Shown here: piece by piece, positions 1-8,064 of the stretch | Layout: every line of letters begins with the position of its first letter | Numbering within the stretch: position 1 is the first letter of the stretch | Program-made: the position numbers and the translations under genes | Origin: Betaproteobacteria bacterium UBA6904 | Lineage (GTDB): Bacteria > Pseudomonadota > Gammaproteobacteria > Burkholderiales > SG8-39 | Assembly (NCBI GenBank): GCA_002451175.1 | Contig: DKBI01000023.1 | Location: 4,392 to 26,332, forward strand | Direction of reading: 5' to 3' | Length of the DNA stretch: 21,941 bases | The notes under the pieces: generated by a model | What the model was told of the DNA's origin: nothing | Seen by the model: the letters and a program-made list of their open reading frames with translations, nothing else | Database searches by the model: none

Positions 1-354
1 CAGGCCGAGGCGCGCGATCGTCTCGGCAAGGTGCGCCGGCTCGCCCGGATCCGGCGCGAGTGGACGCCCATGCGCCACGTCGCAGAACGGGCAGCGCCGC
101 GTGCAGATGTCGCCGAGGATCATGAAGGTCGCCGTGCCCTTGCCGAAGCATTCACCGATGTTCGGACAGGTGGCCTCTTCGCACACGGTGTGCAATCGCT
201 GGTCGCGCAGGATCTTCTTCACCTCGTGAAAGCGTGAATCCGCGCCGGCGACGCGCACGCGGATCCAGGGCGGCTTCGCCAGCGGCGTCCGCCGCACGAT
301 GCGCACGGGCGCCGTCTTCGCGGCGCCTTTCTCCTTGGTGCCGGGCTCACGCAT
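1..354 (-). CDS. lipA: Lipoyl synthase LipA, N-terminal 118 residues (cut by window edge)
   Basis: Radical SAM enzyme that inserts two sulfurs into octanoyl groups on lipoyl domains. The visible N-terminus carries both cysteine sets of the family: C58, C63 and C69 (pattern [12 protein letters not shown], auxiliary cluster) and C84, C88 and C91 (CTRRCPFC, the radical-SAM CxxxCxxC). The start is the ATG at 354-352, which overlaps the lipB stop by 8 bases (ATGCGTGA), so translation is probably coupled to lipB. The rest of the gene lies beyond base 1. Residues 1-30 are a basic, proline-containing tail of the kind common in proteobacterial LipA. Identity is very secure from the motifs and the lipB neighbour. 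Confidence 0.97.
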   Translation of the reverse strand, partial: MREPGTKEKGAAKTAPVRIVRRTPLAKPPWIRVRVAGADSRFHEVKKILRDQRLHTVCEEATCPNIGECFGKGTATFMILGDICTRRCPFCDVAHGRPLAPDPGEPAHLAETIARLGL

Positions 355-976
355 CGTCCAGCGCCTCGGCGACGAGGGCGGCGAGCCGCGCGCCCAGTTC
401 CGCGGGCGACGCGCTCACACCCAGGTCGCGCGTCTGCGTCACGCGCAGGCCCGGGTAGCCGCAGGGATCAATGGCCGCAAACGGCCCGAGGTCCATGTCC
501 ACATTCAGCGCCACACCGTGGAAGCAGCGGCCGCGCGAGACGCGCAGGCCGAGCGCGGCGATCTTTGCGCCGTCGACATAGACCCCCGGGGCGCCCGGTC
601 GGCGCGCGGCGCTCACGCCCTGCTCGGCGAGCAGATCGATGACCGCCTGCTCGAGCCGTGCGACGAATTCGCGCACGCCCAAGGCGCGCCGCGCAAGATC
701 GACCAGCGTATACAGCACGACCTGTCCGGGGCCGTGATAGGTCACCTGTCCGCCGCGTTCGCTGCGTTGCACGGGGATGCTGGAGTCCGCGCGTGGTCCA
801 TGCGCCGCGCGCGCGCCGACGCCGAGCGTGTACACCGGCGGATGCTCGACGATCCACAGTTCGTCGTCCGTCGACGCGTCGCGCCCCGCGGTGAACGCGC
901 GCATCGCCTCGGCGGTCGGCCCGTAGGCCTGCCGGCCGAGCCGACGTACGACACAGGGAACGCAAGCCACAGGCAT
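347..976 (-). CDS. lipB: Octanoyl-ACP:protein N-octanoyltransferase LipB
   Basis: Moves octanoate from acyl carrier protein to lipoyl domains, the substrate step before LipA. The 209-residue product has the family signature [12 protein letters not shown] (about 74-85), the catalytic lysine K138 in [10 protein letters not shown] and the acyl-accepting cysteine C172 in DPCGYPGL. The first eight residues (MPVACVPC) are an unusual cysteine-containing lead-in before the usual VVRRLG start. The ATG at 976 directly abuts the DUF493 stop (TGAATG), so this start is favoured. It is the next-to-last visible gene of a long minus-strand run and overlaps lipA by 8 bases. Confidence 0.96.
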   Translation of the reverse strand: MPVACVPCVVRRLGRQAYGPTAEAMRAFTAGRDASTDDELWIVEHPPVYTLGVGARAAHGPRADSSIPVQRSERGGQVTYHGPGQVVLYTLVDLARRALGVREFVARLEQAVIDLLAEQGVSAARRPGAPGVYVDGAKIAALGLRVSRGRCFHGVALNVDMDLGPFAAIDPCGYPGLRVTQTRDLGVSASPAELGARLAALVAEALDDA

Positions 977-1243
977 TCAAAGCACCATGACCACCGTGGG
1001 GCAGTCGCAGAGTTCCTGGTAGAGCGCGTCGAGCTGCTGTCGTGAAACCGCCTGCACGGTGCAGGTCAGGCTCAGATACCGGCCCTCGCGGCTCGGGCGC
1101 ATCTCCATGCTGGCCGGCTCGAAGTCCGGCGCGTGACGCAGCACGATCTGCAGCACCTGCTGGGCGAATCCCGGCTCGCGCCGCCCCAGCACTTTGACCG
1201 GAAACGGGCAGGGAAACGCGAGCAGCGCTTCGGCCCCGGGCAT
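977..1243 (-). CDS. DUF493 (YbeD-like) small protein
   Basis: The product is an 88-residue soluble protein of the DUF493/YbeD family, whose members have an ACT-like fold and usually sit beside lipB. Visible family features are the FPCPFPVKVLG segment near residues 10-20, the strand RYLSLTCTVQA near 54-64, and a C-terminal VVMVL strand. The molecular function is not established; a link to lipoylation is suggested only by its constant position next to lipB. The gene abuts both neighbours with no gap: the aminotransferase stop TGA is followed at once by this ATG, and its own TGA is followed at once by the lipB ATG. Strong translational coupling is therefore likely. Confidence 0.9.
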   Translation of the reverse strand: MPGAEALLAFPCPFPVKVLGRREPGFAQQVLQIVLRHAPDFEPASMEMRPSREGRYLSLTCTVQAVSRQQLDALYQELCDCPTVVMVL

Positions 1244-2110
1244 TCAGGCGGCCGCCTTCTCCCTGCCCGCCCGCATCACGGTGCGCTTGAAGTCCTGATA
1301 CAGCTGGTACATGCGCTTGAACACGGGCCCGGGCCGGCCCTCGCCCACGGTCCGGCCATCCAGCCGGACGATCGCCAGAACTTCCTTGGAGGAAGACGTC
1401 ACCCAGATCTCGTCGGCAGCGCGAACTTCCGCTTCCGAGACGGCGCGCAGCTCGAGCGGCAGGCCGGCCGCCGCGGCGAGCTCGACCACCACGTCGTACG
1501 TCACGCCCGGCAGGATGAGGTTCGATTTCGGCGGCCCGAGGATCACGCCGCGCCGCACGATGAACGCGTTGGACGCCGACGCCTCGGTGAGGTAGCCGTC
1601 GCGGAACAGGATCGTCTCGGCGGCGCCCTCGTCCGCGGAGATCTGGCGCAGCAGCACGTTGCCGACCAGCGAGATCGACTTGATGTCGCAGCGCAGCCAG
1701 CGGTTGTCCGCCGCGCTGAGCGCCGCGGCGCCGCGCTCCACCAGCTCGCTCGACGGGTTGACGAGCGGATTCGACATGATGAACACCGTCGGCTCGACGT
1801 CCTGCGGAAACGCGTGATCGCGCTTGGCCACGCCGCGCGTGACCTGGAAATACACGCCCTGATCGTCGTCCGGTTCGGACGCGACGAGGCGCGCAATGAT
1901 GTCGCGCCACTGCTCCCGCGAATACGGGTTGCGGATGCGCACGGCCGACAGGCTGCGCTCCAGGCGCGCGAGGTGCTCGTCCAGCCGGAACGGCACGCGC
2001 GAATAGACCGGCACCAGCTCGTAGACGCCGTCGCCGAAGATGAACCCGCGATCGAGTACCGGCACCATCGCCTGCTCGATCGGCACGAACTGACCGTTCA
2101 GGAAGACCAT
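1244..2110 (-). CDS. dat: Class IV PLP aminotransferase, probable D-amino-acid transaminase
   Basis: The product is a 288-residue fold-type IV PLP enzyme. It has the N-terminal LDRGFIFGDGVYE block (19-31), the PLP lysine K144 in CDIKSISLVGNVL, E177 in TEASASNAF, and the phosphate-binding region ILPGVT (199-204). Family IV covers D-alanine aminotransferase, branched-chain aminotransferase and aminodeoxychorismate lyase. The position directly after dacA, and the dacA-dat-DUF493-lipB-lipA order seen in betaproteobacteria, favour D-amino-acid transaminase, which makes D-Glu/D-Ala for murein. Substrate specificity is inferred, not shown. The ATG lies 10 bases after the dacA stop with no strong ribosome-binding site, suggesting coupling to dacA. 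Confidence 0.88.
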   Translation of the reverse strand: MVFLNGQFVPIEQAMVPVLDRGFIFGDGVYELVPVYSRVPFRLDEHLARLERSLSAVRIRNPYSREQWRDIIARLVASEPDDDQGVYFQVTRGVAKRDHAFPQDVEPTVFIMSNPLVNPSSELVERGAAALSAADNRWLRCDIKSISLVGNVLLRQISADEGAAETILFRDGYLTEASASNAFIVRRGVILGPPKSNLILPGVTYDVVVELAAAAGLPLELRAVSEAEVRAADEIWVTSSSKEVLAIVRLDGRTVGEGRPGPVFKRMYQLYQDFKRTVMRAGREKAAA

Positions 2111-2120
2111 GCAATCCCCG

Positions 2121-3239
2121 CTATTTGAACCACAATCTGAGTGTATCCCAGGCCCGCCCGAAGAGGCCCGCGGGCGCCGCGGCCTCCTGCGCGACGACCG
2201 GAAATTCGCCCATCGGCTTGTCGTCGAGCGTGACGCGCAGGCTGCCGACGCGCTGGCCCTTCTCGATCGGCGCCACCAAGGGCTGCAAGGCGACGAGTTC
2301 GGCCTTCAGCTTGTCGGCCTTGCCTTTCGGCACCGTGACGACGAGATCCGCGGCGACGCCCGCCTTCAGCTGGCGCCTGTCGCCCTTCCACACCTCGATT
2401 TCCTTCACCACCTGCTGCCGGTCGTAGAGCTTCACGGCATCGAAGAACTGGAATCCCCAGTTGAGCAGCTTCTGCGATTCCTGCGCGCGCACCGACTCCG
2501 AGGTCGAGCCGAGCAGCACCGAGAGCAGGCGCCGCGGTCCGCGCCGCGAGGACGCGATCAGGCAGTAACCGGCCGCCTCGGTGTAGCCGGTCTTCACCCC
2601 GTCGACCGAGGGGTCGAGCCACAGCAGCCGGTTGCGGTTGTGCTGCGTGATGTTGTTGTAGCGGAATTCCTTCTGCGCGTAGTACTGCGCGTAGGCCTCT
2701 GGGAAATCCCGGATCAGCGCCGCGGCGAGCAGATGCAGGTCGCGCGCCGTGGCGTAGTGCTGCGGGTCCGGCAGGCCCGAGGCGTTCATGAAGCGCGTCT
2801 CGCGCATGCCCAGGCGCTGCGCTTCGCGATTCATCATCTGCACGAAGACCTCTTCGGCGCCGGCCACCGCTTCGGCGAGCGCGATGCACGCGTCGTTGCC
2901 GGACTGCACCACCATGCCGCGGATCAGGTCATCGACGCTCACCGGCGTGCGCGGCTCGACGAACATGCGCGAGCCCGCCGCGCGCCAGGCCCGCTCCGAC
3001 ACCGTCACCATCTGCTCCAGGGACAGCTTCTTGTCGCGCAGCGCGGAGAACACGACATAGGCGGTCATCAGCTTGGTCAGCGACGCCGGCTCGAATCGCT
3101 CGTCCGCGCGCTCTGCGGCGAGCACCTGGCCGCTCGTCAGGTCCGCGAGCACCCACGCGCGCCCGATGACGGACGGGGGCTGCTGGGCCTGCACGGCGGC
3201 GGCCAACGCGAGCAGCAACGCGAGAATCCACAGACGCAT
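2121..3239 (-). CDS. dacA: D-alanyl-D-alanine carboxypeptidase (PBP5/6 type)
   Basis: Periplasmic serine peptidase that removes the terminal D-Ala of murein pentapeptides. The 372-residue product starts with a signal peptide (hydrophobic residues 3-16, likely cleavage after AQA). It has the three active-site motifs of low-molecular-weight penicillin-binding proteins: SxxK at S53-K56 (SLTK), SxN at S113-N115 (SGN) and KTG at K216-G218. A PBP5 C-terminal beta domain follows from about residue 265. The end is a short amphipathic tail (GLFGRAWDTLRLWFK) that should anchor it to the outer face of the inner membrane. The stretch before the ATG is pyrimidine-rich with no evident Shine-Dalgarno sequence. 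The gene lies 30 bases after rlpA. Confidence 0.96.
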   Translation of the reverse strand: MRLWILALLLALAAAVQAQQPPSVIGRAWVLADLTSGQVLAAERADERFEPASLTKLMTAYVVFSALRDKKLSLEQMVTVSERAWRAAGSRMFVEPRTPVSVDDLIRGMVVQSGNDACIALAEAVAGAEEVFVQMMNREAQRLGMRETRFMNASGLPDPQHYATARDLHLLAAALIRDFPEAYAQYYAQKEFRYNNITQHNRNRLLWLDPSVDGVKTGYTEAAGYCLIASSRRGPRRLLSVLLGSTSESVRAQESQKLLNWGFQFFDAVKLYDRQQVVKEIEVWKGDRRQLKAGVAADLVVTVPKGKADKLKAELVALQPLVAPIEKGQRVGSLRVTLDDKPMGEFPVVAQEAAAPAGLFGRAWDTLRLWFK

Positions 3240-3269
3240 GGGGAAAGAGAAGTGCGGAACGAGCGCGAA

Positions 3270-4091
3270 TTATCGCACGACGAGCATCGGCGCGAGATTC
3301 AGCTCGCGCTGGATGCGCTCGGCGACCGAGCGCGCCTCGTCCTGCGAGCGGTAGGGCCCGAGCTGCAGCCGGAACAGTGCGTCGCCGGCAAACACGTGCA
3401 GCGCCTCGGCGAGCCAGGCGAGTTCGCGCTGCAGCCGCGCGCGGAAATTTTCCGCGCTTTCACGCGCGGAGAACGCCCCCAGCTGCAGGTACACGCCGCG
3501 CGCGGGCTCCGCGGCAGCGAGCGGGCCGGCGGTCGTCGCCACCGTGTCGCCCGGCACGATCGCGTCGATCGTCACGGCGGCGCTGCCGTCGCTGACGATG
3601 CCGAGCCGGGCTGCGGCGACGTACGACAGGTCGATCACCCGGTCGGCATGAAACGGCCCGCGGTCGTTGATCCGCACGACCACGCTGCGCCCGCTGGCGA
3701 GGTGCGTGACGCGCGCGTAGCTTGGAATGGGCAGCGTCGGATGCGCGGCGGTCATCGCATACATGTCATAAAGCTCGCCGCTGGAGGTCGGTCCGCCGTG
3801 GAACCGCCGCCCGTACCAGCTCGCCACGCCGCGCTCGCGGTACGGCGCGAGCGTGGTGCGCGGCACGTAGTCCTTGCCGAACACCTGGTACGGACGGTTG
3901 GCGAACCGATGCAGCGGCTCGATGCGCGGCTGGGCGTCCGGCGTCGCGAGCAGATTCGGCGGGGGTGCCTCGCCCGGCCCGTCATCCTTGTAGTAGCCGC
4001 CCTTCGAGGGCGGCGCCGGCGGAGCTTCGCGCTTTGCGAGCATCCCGCAGCCGGCAAGCGCCAGCACGAGGATGGCCGCGACCCACCTCAC
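3270..4091 (-). CDS. rlpA: Septal lipoprotein RlpA, DPBB + SPOR lytic transglycosylase
   Basis: The 273-residue product has a lipoprotein signal with lipobox LAGC (C15), a proline-rich linker, a double-psi beta-barrel domain (about 88-185) and a C-terminal SPOR domain (about 198-273) that binds denuded septal glycan. In the barrel, GVASWYG, E106, D109, H117 and the RINDRGPF block are present. By alignment to Pseudomonas aeruginosa RlpA these include the acidic and histidine residues needed for lytic transglycosylase activity, so it should be catalytic. The start is GTG at 4091, overlapping the pyrC' stop in a GTGA tetranucleotide. In relatives rlpA usually follows mrdA-mrdB; here it follows pyrC'. 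Confidence 0.94.
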   Translation of the reverse strand: MRWVAAILVLALAGCGMLAKREAPPAPPSKGGYYKDDGPGEAPPPNLLATPDAQPRIEPLHRFANRPYQVFGKDYVPRTTLAPYRERGVASWYGRRFHGGPTSSGELYDMYAMTAAHPTLPIPSYARVTHLASGRSVVVRINDRGPFHADRVIDLSYVAAARLGIVSDGSAAVTIDAIVPGDTVATTAGPLAAAEPARGVYLQLGAFSARESAENFRARLQRELAWLAEALHVFAGDALFRLQLGPYRSQDEARSVAERIQRELNLAPMLVVR

Positions 4092-5365
4092 GGTTGCGCG
4101 TAGACCACGCGCCCCGCGACCAGCGTGCTGCGCACGCGACCGGCAAGCTCGTAACCGAGGAACGGCGAATTCTTGCCCTGGCTCTTCAGCGCGCCGGGAA
4201 GCACGCGGAATGGCGCATCCGGGTCGAACACAATGACATCGCCCGGGGCGCCCGCCGCGAGGCGCCCTGCGCCGACGCCGAGGATACGGGCGGGCTCGCT
4301 AGTGACGCGCGCCAGCGTCTGCGCGAGGCCCAGCCTGCGCTCGCCGCCCCACTTGAGCGTCAGGGGCAGCAGCAGCTCGAGCCCGGTTGCCCCTGGCTCC
4401 GCCTCCCCGAACGGCAGCAGCTTGTGGTCGTCGTCCACCGGCGTGTGATCGGACACCGCGCAGTCGATGGTGCCGTCGGCGAGCGCTTGCGCCAGCGCCT
4501 CGCGATCGCGCCGGCTGCGCAGCGGCGGATCGAGCCGGCACTGCGCGTCGAAATATCCGAGATCGATTTCCGACAGGTGCGCATGATGGATGCCGATGTC
4601 GCAGGTAATTGGCAAGGCTTCGCGACGCGCAGCGCGCACCAGCTCGACGCCGGCCGCACTCGACAAGCGGCAGACATGCACGCGCGTGCCGGTCGCGCGC
4701 ACCAGCTCGATCAGCGTGGCGAGCGCCACCGTCTCGGCGAACACCGGAATGCCCGCGAGGCCCAACCGCGTCGCGACCTCGCCGTCGTGCGCGACGCCGC
4801 CGCCGGCCAGCCAGCGGTCCTCGGCACGCAGCCACACCGAGTAGCCGAAGGTCGCGGCGTACTGCAGCGCCCGCCAGAGCACCTGCGTATCCGTGATGCC
4901 GACGTTCGCCTGGGAAAACGCCACGCAGCCGGCCGCCGCAAGCTCGGCCATTTCCGTGAGCCGGGCGCCCTCCAGCTTCACGGTGAGCGCACCGATCGGG
5001 TACACGCGCGCGCGGGCCAGCGCCTTGGCGCGACGCCGCAGCATGTCCACGAGCCCCGGTTCGTCGAGGGGCGGGTCGGTGTCCGGCGGACAGGCGAGGC
5101 TCGTGACGCCACCGGCCACGGCCGCTTCCATCTCCGATTCCAGGGTGGCCTTGAATTCGTAGCCGGGTTCGCGCAAGCGCGCCGACAGATCGATCAATCC
5201 GGGGGCGACGACCAGACCCTGCGCATCGATGACCTGCTCGGCGCTCGCCCCGCGCGCCTCGCCGTCCAGCGCCGCAATGCGGCCGTCGGCGAGCAGCAGC
5301 TCACCCGGTGCGTCGCGACCGCTCGCCGGATCGACCAGCCGCCCATTGCGAATCAGGATCCGCAT
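4088..5365 (-). CDS. pyrC': Non-catalytic dihydroorotase homologue (PyrC'/PyrX)
   Basis: A 425-residue amidohydrolase-fold protein lying just after pyrB. It resembles type I dihydroorotase along its length ([31 protein letters not shown]), but the metal site is gone. The DxHxH motif reads DLSAR (S61, R63); the bridging Asp of FSDDG reads FSQAN; the His of H(C/A)ED reads RAED (R180); the His of CHxS reads CRLSS (R233). Only D306 remains. This is the pattern of Pseudomonas PyrC', an inactive subunit that assembles with PyrB into a large aspartate carbamoyltransferase. A catalytic dihydroorotase should be encoded elsewhere. The gene starts 62 bases after the pyrB stop and its own stop overlaps the rlpA GTG. 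Confidence 0.92.
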   Translation of the reverse strand: MRILIRNGRLVDPASGRDAPGELLLADGRIAALDGEARGASAEQVIDAQGLVVAPGLIDLSARLREPGYEFKATLESEMEAAVAGGVTSLACPPDTDPPLDEPGLVDMLRRRAKALARARVYPIGALTVKLEGARLTEMAELAAAGCVAFSQANVGITDTQVLWRALQYAATFGYSVWLRAEDRWLAGGGVAHDGEVATRLGLAGIPVFAETVALATLIELVRATGTRVHVCRLSSAAGVELVRAARREALPITCDIGIHHAHLSEIDLGYFDAQCRLDPPLRSRRDREALAQALADGTIDCAVSDHTPVDDDHKLLPFGEAEPGATGLELLLPLTLKWGGERRLGLAQTLARVTSEPARILGVGAGRLAAGAPGDVIVFDPDAPFRVLPGALKSQGKNSPFLGYELAGRVRSTLVAGRVVYAQP

Positions 5366-5427
5366 GGCGCCTTTGCCTCTGCGGTGCTTCGCGTGGTGGC
5401 GGGTGGCATGCGCATTCTCCCGGAGAC

Positions 5428-6378
5428 CTAGTTCCCCGCGACGATCGACATCACCGCCATGCGCACGGCGATGCCGTAAGTGACCTGCGGCAGGATCACC
5501 GAGCGCGGGCCATCCGCCACCGACGAGTCGATCTCCACGCCGCGGTTCATCGGTCCGGGATGCATGACGATCACGTCGGGCTTCGCCAGCGCGAGCTTCT
5601 CCGCCGTCAGGCCGTACTTCATGAAGTACTCCTGCGCGGAGGGCAGCAGTGCGCCCGTCATGCGCTCGTTCTGCAGGCGCAGCATCACGATGACGTCCGC
5701 GTCGCGCAGCCCGGCGGACATGTCGTGGAACACGCGCACGCCGAGCGCCTCGACGCCCGCCGGCAGCAGCGTCTGCGGCCCGATGACGCGCACTTCGGGC
5801 ACGCCCAGCGTGGTGAGTCCGTGGATCAACGAGCGCGCGACCCGCGAATGCAGCACGTCGCCGACCACGGCGACCACCAGACCGCCGAATTCCCGCTTGT
5901 AGTGGCGGATCGTATACAGGTCGAGCAGGCCTTGCGTGGGATGCGCATGCCGGCCGTCGCCTGCGTTGATCACGTGCTCGTGCGGCTTGACGTGCCGCGC
6001 GACGAGAAACGGCGCCCCGCTCGACGCATGCCGCACCACGAACACGTCGGCCTGCATCGCCGAGAGGTTGGCCACGGTGTCGAGCAGCGACTCGCCCTTG
6101 CTCTGCGACGAGGTCGCGATGTTGAGGTTGATGACGTCGGCCGACAGGCGTTTGGCGGCGATCTCGAACGTGGTCCGCGTGCGCGTCGAGGATTCGAAGA
6201 ACAGGTTGAACACGCTCTTGCCGCGCAGCAGCGGCACCTTCTTCACCTCGCGCTCCGTGACCCCGACGAACGACTCGGCGGTGTCGAGGATCTGCGTCAG
6301 GATCTCGCGCGGCAGCCCCTCGATGGACAGCAGGTGCTGCAGTTCGCCGCGGGCGTTGAGCTGGGGATTACGCGGCAT
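5428..6378 (-). CDS. pyrB: Aspartate carbamoyltransferase catalytic chain PyrB
   Basis: Condenses carbamoyl phosphate with aspartate, the committed step of pyrimidine synthesis. The 316-residue product has the carbamoyl-phosphate motif STRTR at 64-68, the SSQSKGES loop (90-97) that reaches into the neighbouring subunit, HPTQ at 146-149, and HPGPMNRG near 271-278. An N-terminal arm of about 20 residues precedes the first helix, as in ATCases that pair with PyrC' rather than with a PyrI regulatory chain. No pyrI is present here. The ATG at 6378 lies inside the pyrR end (11-base overlap), indicating coupled translation. Confidence 0.97.
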   Translation of the reverse strand: MPRNPQLNARGELQHLLSIEGLPREILTQILDTAESFVGVTEREVKKVPLLRGKSVFNLFFESSTRTRTTFEIAAKRLSADVINLNIATSSQSKGESLLDTVANLSAMQADVFVVRHASSGAPFLVARHVKPHEHVINAGDGRHAHPTQGLLDLYTIRHYKREFGGLVVAVVGDVLHSRVARSLIHGLTTLGVPEVRVIGPQTLLPAGVEALGVRVFHDMSAGLRDADVIVMLRLQNERMTGALLPSAQEYFMKYGLTAEKLALAKPDVIVMHPGPMNRGVEIDSSVADGPRSVILPQVTYGIAVRMAVMSIVAGN

Positions 6379-6871
6379 GGGGTTCCAGCTCCAGCCGCAG
6401 CCGGCCGTCCGCGGTGCGTTTCAGGCGCAAGCGCATGCCCTCCGGCACCTCGACGCGGGCACCGCAGTGCTGCGCGCAGATCGGCAGTTGCCGCCCGCCG
6501 CGGTCGACGAGGACGGCGAGCGTGATGCTGCGCGGCCGGCCGTAGTCGAACAACTCGTTCATCGCCGCGCGCACCGTGCGCCCGGTATACAGGACGTCGT
6601 CGACGAGGAGCAGGTCGCGCCCCTCGACGTCGAACGGAATGCGGGTGCGCTTCGGATCGTGCTTCAGGCCCTGCTTGTGGTAGTCGTCGCGGTAGAAGGC
6701 GATGTCCATGAGGCCGAGCGGCGCCTCGAGCCCGAGCATCGCATGCAGGCGCTCGGCAAGCCACGCGCCCCCCGTATACAGGCCGATCATCGCGCTGGTC
6801 GGCGTGAGCTGCGGCCGCAGCGACGCGACGAGCGGCTCGAGCAGCGCTTCGGCGTCAGGCAGCGGCGTCAA
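6368..6871 (-). CDS. pyrR: PyrR family uracil phosphoribosyltransferase/regulator
   Basis: A 167-residue type I phosphoribosyltransferase. The PRPP-binding motif is [14 protein letters not shown] (86-99), and the [10 protein letters not shown] segment (55-64) and the [20 protein letters not shown] region (111-130) match PyrR. In Bacillus this protein attenuates pyr transcription by binding mRNA; in proteobacteria its role is less certain and may be only UPRT activity. The start is TTG at 6871, preceded by GGAG at a good distance (ctGGAGcagtatt-TTG). The next in-frame ATG would remove about 27 residues of the fold. It overlaps ruvX by 17 bases and pyrB by 11 bases, so no leader able to form an attenuator exists directly before pyrR or pyrB. 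Confidence 0.94.
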   Translation of the reverse strand: MTPLPDAEALLEPLVASLRPQLTPTSAMIGLYTGGAWLAERLHAMLGLEAPLGLMDIAFYRDDYHKQGLKHDPKRTRIPFDVEGRDLLLVDDVLYTGRTVRAAMNELFDYGRPRSITLAVLVDRGGRQLPICAQHCGARVEVPEGMRLRLKRTADGRLRLELEPHAA

Positions 6872-7268
6872 AATACTGCTCCAGGATCAGTTGCGCGGCC
6901 ATCGAGTCGATGGTGAGCTTCGATGCACGCCGGCCGCGCAGTCGCTGCTCGGCTTCCGCGGAGGTGAAGCGCTCGTCCACCATCTCGACGGGGAGACGGA
7001 ACCGACCGTGCAACTGGCGTGCGAACCGCTGCGCCCGGCGCGTCGTTTCGTGCGCGACGCCGTCTGCGGCAAGCGGCAGCCCGACGACGATGCGCGCCGG
7101 CCGCCACTCGGCGACCAGACGCCCGATGGCGGCGAACCGCGCTGCGCCCTCCGCCGCGATGCCGGGCAAAGGATGCGCGGTTCCCAGCTCGGGCTCGCCA
7201 ACCGCGACCCCGACGCGTCGCGCGCCGTAGTCGAACGCGAGAACCGTGCGTGCCGCGCCCTCAGGCAT
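6855..7268 (-). CDS. ruvX: Putative Holliday-junction resolvase / pre-16S rRNA nuclease RuvX (YqgF)
   Basis: RNase H-fold nuclease of the YqgF family, implicated in 16S rRNA 5'-end maturation. The 137-residue product shows the first acidic strand [13 protein letters not shown] (D13), the second strand ARIVVGLPL, the [11 protein letters not shown] block with its catalytic Glu, and a C-terminal [14 protein letters not shown] with the last acidic residue. The ATG at 7268 is chosen over an in-frame ATG nine codons upstream because it has GAGG six bases before it and sits in an ATGCCTGA overlap with the yqgE stop. It overlaps pyrR by 17 bases. The yqgE-ruvX-pyrR-pyrB-pyrC' order matches Pseudomonas aeruginosa. 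Confidence 0.93.
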   Translation of the reverse strand: MPEGAARTVLAFDYGARRVGVAVGEPELGTAHPLPGIAAEGAARFAAIGRLVAEWRPARIVVGLPLAADGVAHETTRRAQRFARQLHGRFRLPVEMVDERFTSAEAEQRLRGRRASKLTIDSMAAQLILEQYFDAAA

Positions 7269-7821
7269 GTCCCGCCTCGTCCGAAAGGCGCGCAAAATCG
7301 AGCCCGAGCAGTTCCATCGCCGCCGGCAGGCGCTCCTCGACCGGCAGGTCGAAGATGATGGCGTCGCGCGCCTCCACCGTGAGCCACGCGTTTTGCGTCA
7401 GTTCGTGTTCCAGCTGGCCCGGCGCCCACCCCGCGTAGCCCAGCGTCACCAGGAGTCTGCGCGGCCCTTCGCCGCGGCCGACGGCCTCGAGAACGTCCTT
7501 CGACGTGGTCAGGCCGATGAGGTCGCGCACCCGCAGCGTCGAGTGCCATTCGCCGACCGGCGCGTGCAGCACGAACCCGCGGTCGGTCTGCACCGGCCCG
7601 CCGAAGTAGATCGGCGCGCCGGCGACTTCCGGATCGCGCAGGCTAAGCGACAGCCGCTCGAACAGCGCCTGCAGCGTCATGTCGATGGGCCGGTTGACGA
7701 CGATGCCGAGAGCGCCCTGGTCGTTGTGCTCGCAGACGTACGTCAGGGTCTTGGCGAAATGCGGATCCACCATGCTGGGCATGGCGATCAGAAAATGATG
7801 CGTCAGATCGATCGTGGACAC
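7261..7821 (-). CDS. yqgE: YqgE/AlgH family protein (UPF0301)
   Basis: The product is a 186-residue soluble protein of the UPF0301 family (AlgH in Pseudomonas). Family landmarks are [12 protein letters not shown] near residues 6-17, [19 protein letters not shown] near 27-45, [15 protein letters not shown] (72-86) and [15 protein letters not shown] (127-141). The biochemical role is not settled; structures suggest a ligand-binding or redox-related fold. The start is GTG at 7821, because the family's ATG-like start aligns here and the next ATG (13 codons in) would cut the conserved first strand. A -10-like TAAAAT lies only 10 bases upstream, implying a nearly leaderless transcript. Its stop overlaps ruvX by 8 bases. 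Confidence 0.92.
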   Translation of the reverse strand: MSTIDLTHHFLIAMPSMVDPHFAKTLTYVCEHNDQGALGIVVNRPIDMTLQALFERLSLSLRDPEVAGAPIYFGGPVQTDRGFVLHAPVGEWHSTLRVRDLIGLTTSKDVLEAVGRGEGPRRLLVTLGYAGWAPGQLEHELTQNAWLTVEARDAIIFDLPVEERLPAAMELLGLDFARLSDEAGHA

Positions 7822-7825
7822 GCGC

Positions 7826-7862
7826 CGGGCTATTTTACCCCCTGCCCCGCGCGCAGTCCCGG
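7826..7862 (-). promoter_or_regulatory. Candidate sigma-70 promoter for yqgE
   Basis: On the minus strand a TAAAAT hexamer (7832-7837; five of six matches to the -10 consensus) is preceded, after a 17-base spacer, by GGGACT (7855-7860; three of six matches to TTGACA). The predicted transcript start falls about four bases before the yqgE GTG. Spacing is ideal but the -35 is weak, so this is suggestive only. Confidence 0.4.
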
Positions 7863-7878
7863 CTGCGGTGGAACGCCC

Positions 7879-8064
7879 TCAGATCTCCACCATCTCGAAA
7901 TCTTCCTTGCGCGCGCCACACTCCGGGCACGTCCAGTTGATCGGCACATCGTCCCAGCGCGTGCCGGGAGCGAGACCCTCGTCGGGCAGGCCTTTGGCCT
8001 CGTCGTAGACGAAGCCGCAGACCAAACACATCCAGGTGCGGTACTGCACTTGAGTCTCTGCCAT
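7879..8064 (-). CDS. Rubredoxin
   Basis: A 61-residue one-iron electron carrier. The four iron-ligand cysteines are in two CxxC pairs: C13/C16 (CLVC) and C46/C49 (CPEC), within the standard MCLVCGFVYDEAKGLP and INWTCPECGARKEDF segments, and the length fits a single-domain bacterial rubredoxin. It is transcribed away from thiD and lies 57 bases before yqgE, with a possible separate promoter between. No partner reductase or oxidase is in the window, so its electron acceptor is unknown. The rubredoxin/thiD divergent pair recurs in betaproteobacteria. Confidence 0.96.
   Translation of the reverse strand: MAETQVQYRTWMCLVCGFVYDEAKGLPDEGLAPGTRWDDVPINWTCPECGARKEDFEMVEI

Noticed and set aside
468..2114. 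Long minus-strand open frame across lipB, DUF493 and the aminotransferase
   Set aside because: It lies in another frame of three well-supported genes and gives an arginine/alanine-rich product without motifs.
2109..4103. Very long plus-strand open frame opposite dacA and rlpA
   Set aside because: Arg/His/Ala-rich low-complexity translation with no domain. It lies antisense to two genes with clear motifs; long antisense frames are expected in GC-rich DNA.
4088..5365. pyrC' as a decayed pseudogene
   Set aside because: The frame is intact over 425 codons, the non-catalytic fold features are conserved, and the operon position matches the known inactive PyrC' subunit.
3722..5431. Long plus-strand open frame opposite rlpA and pyrC'
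   Set aside because: Shadow frame of pyrC'; composition is arginine-rich and no family motif is visible.
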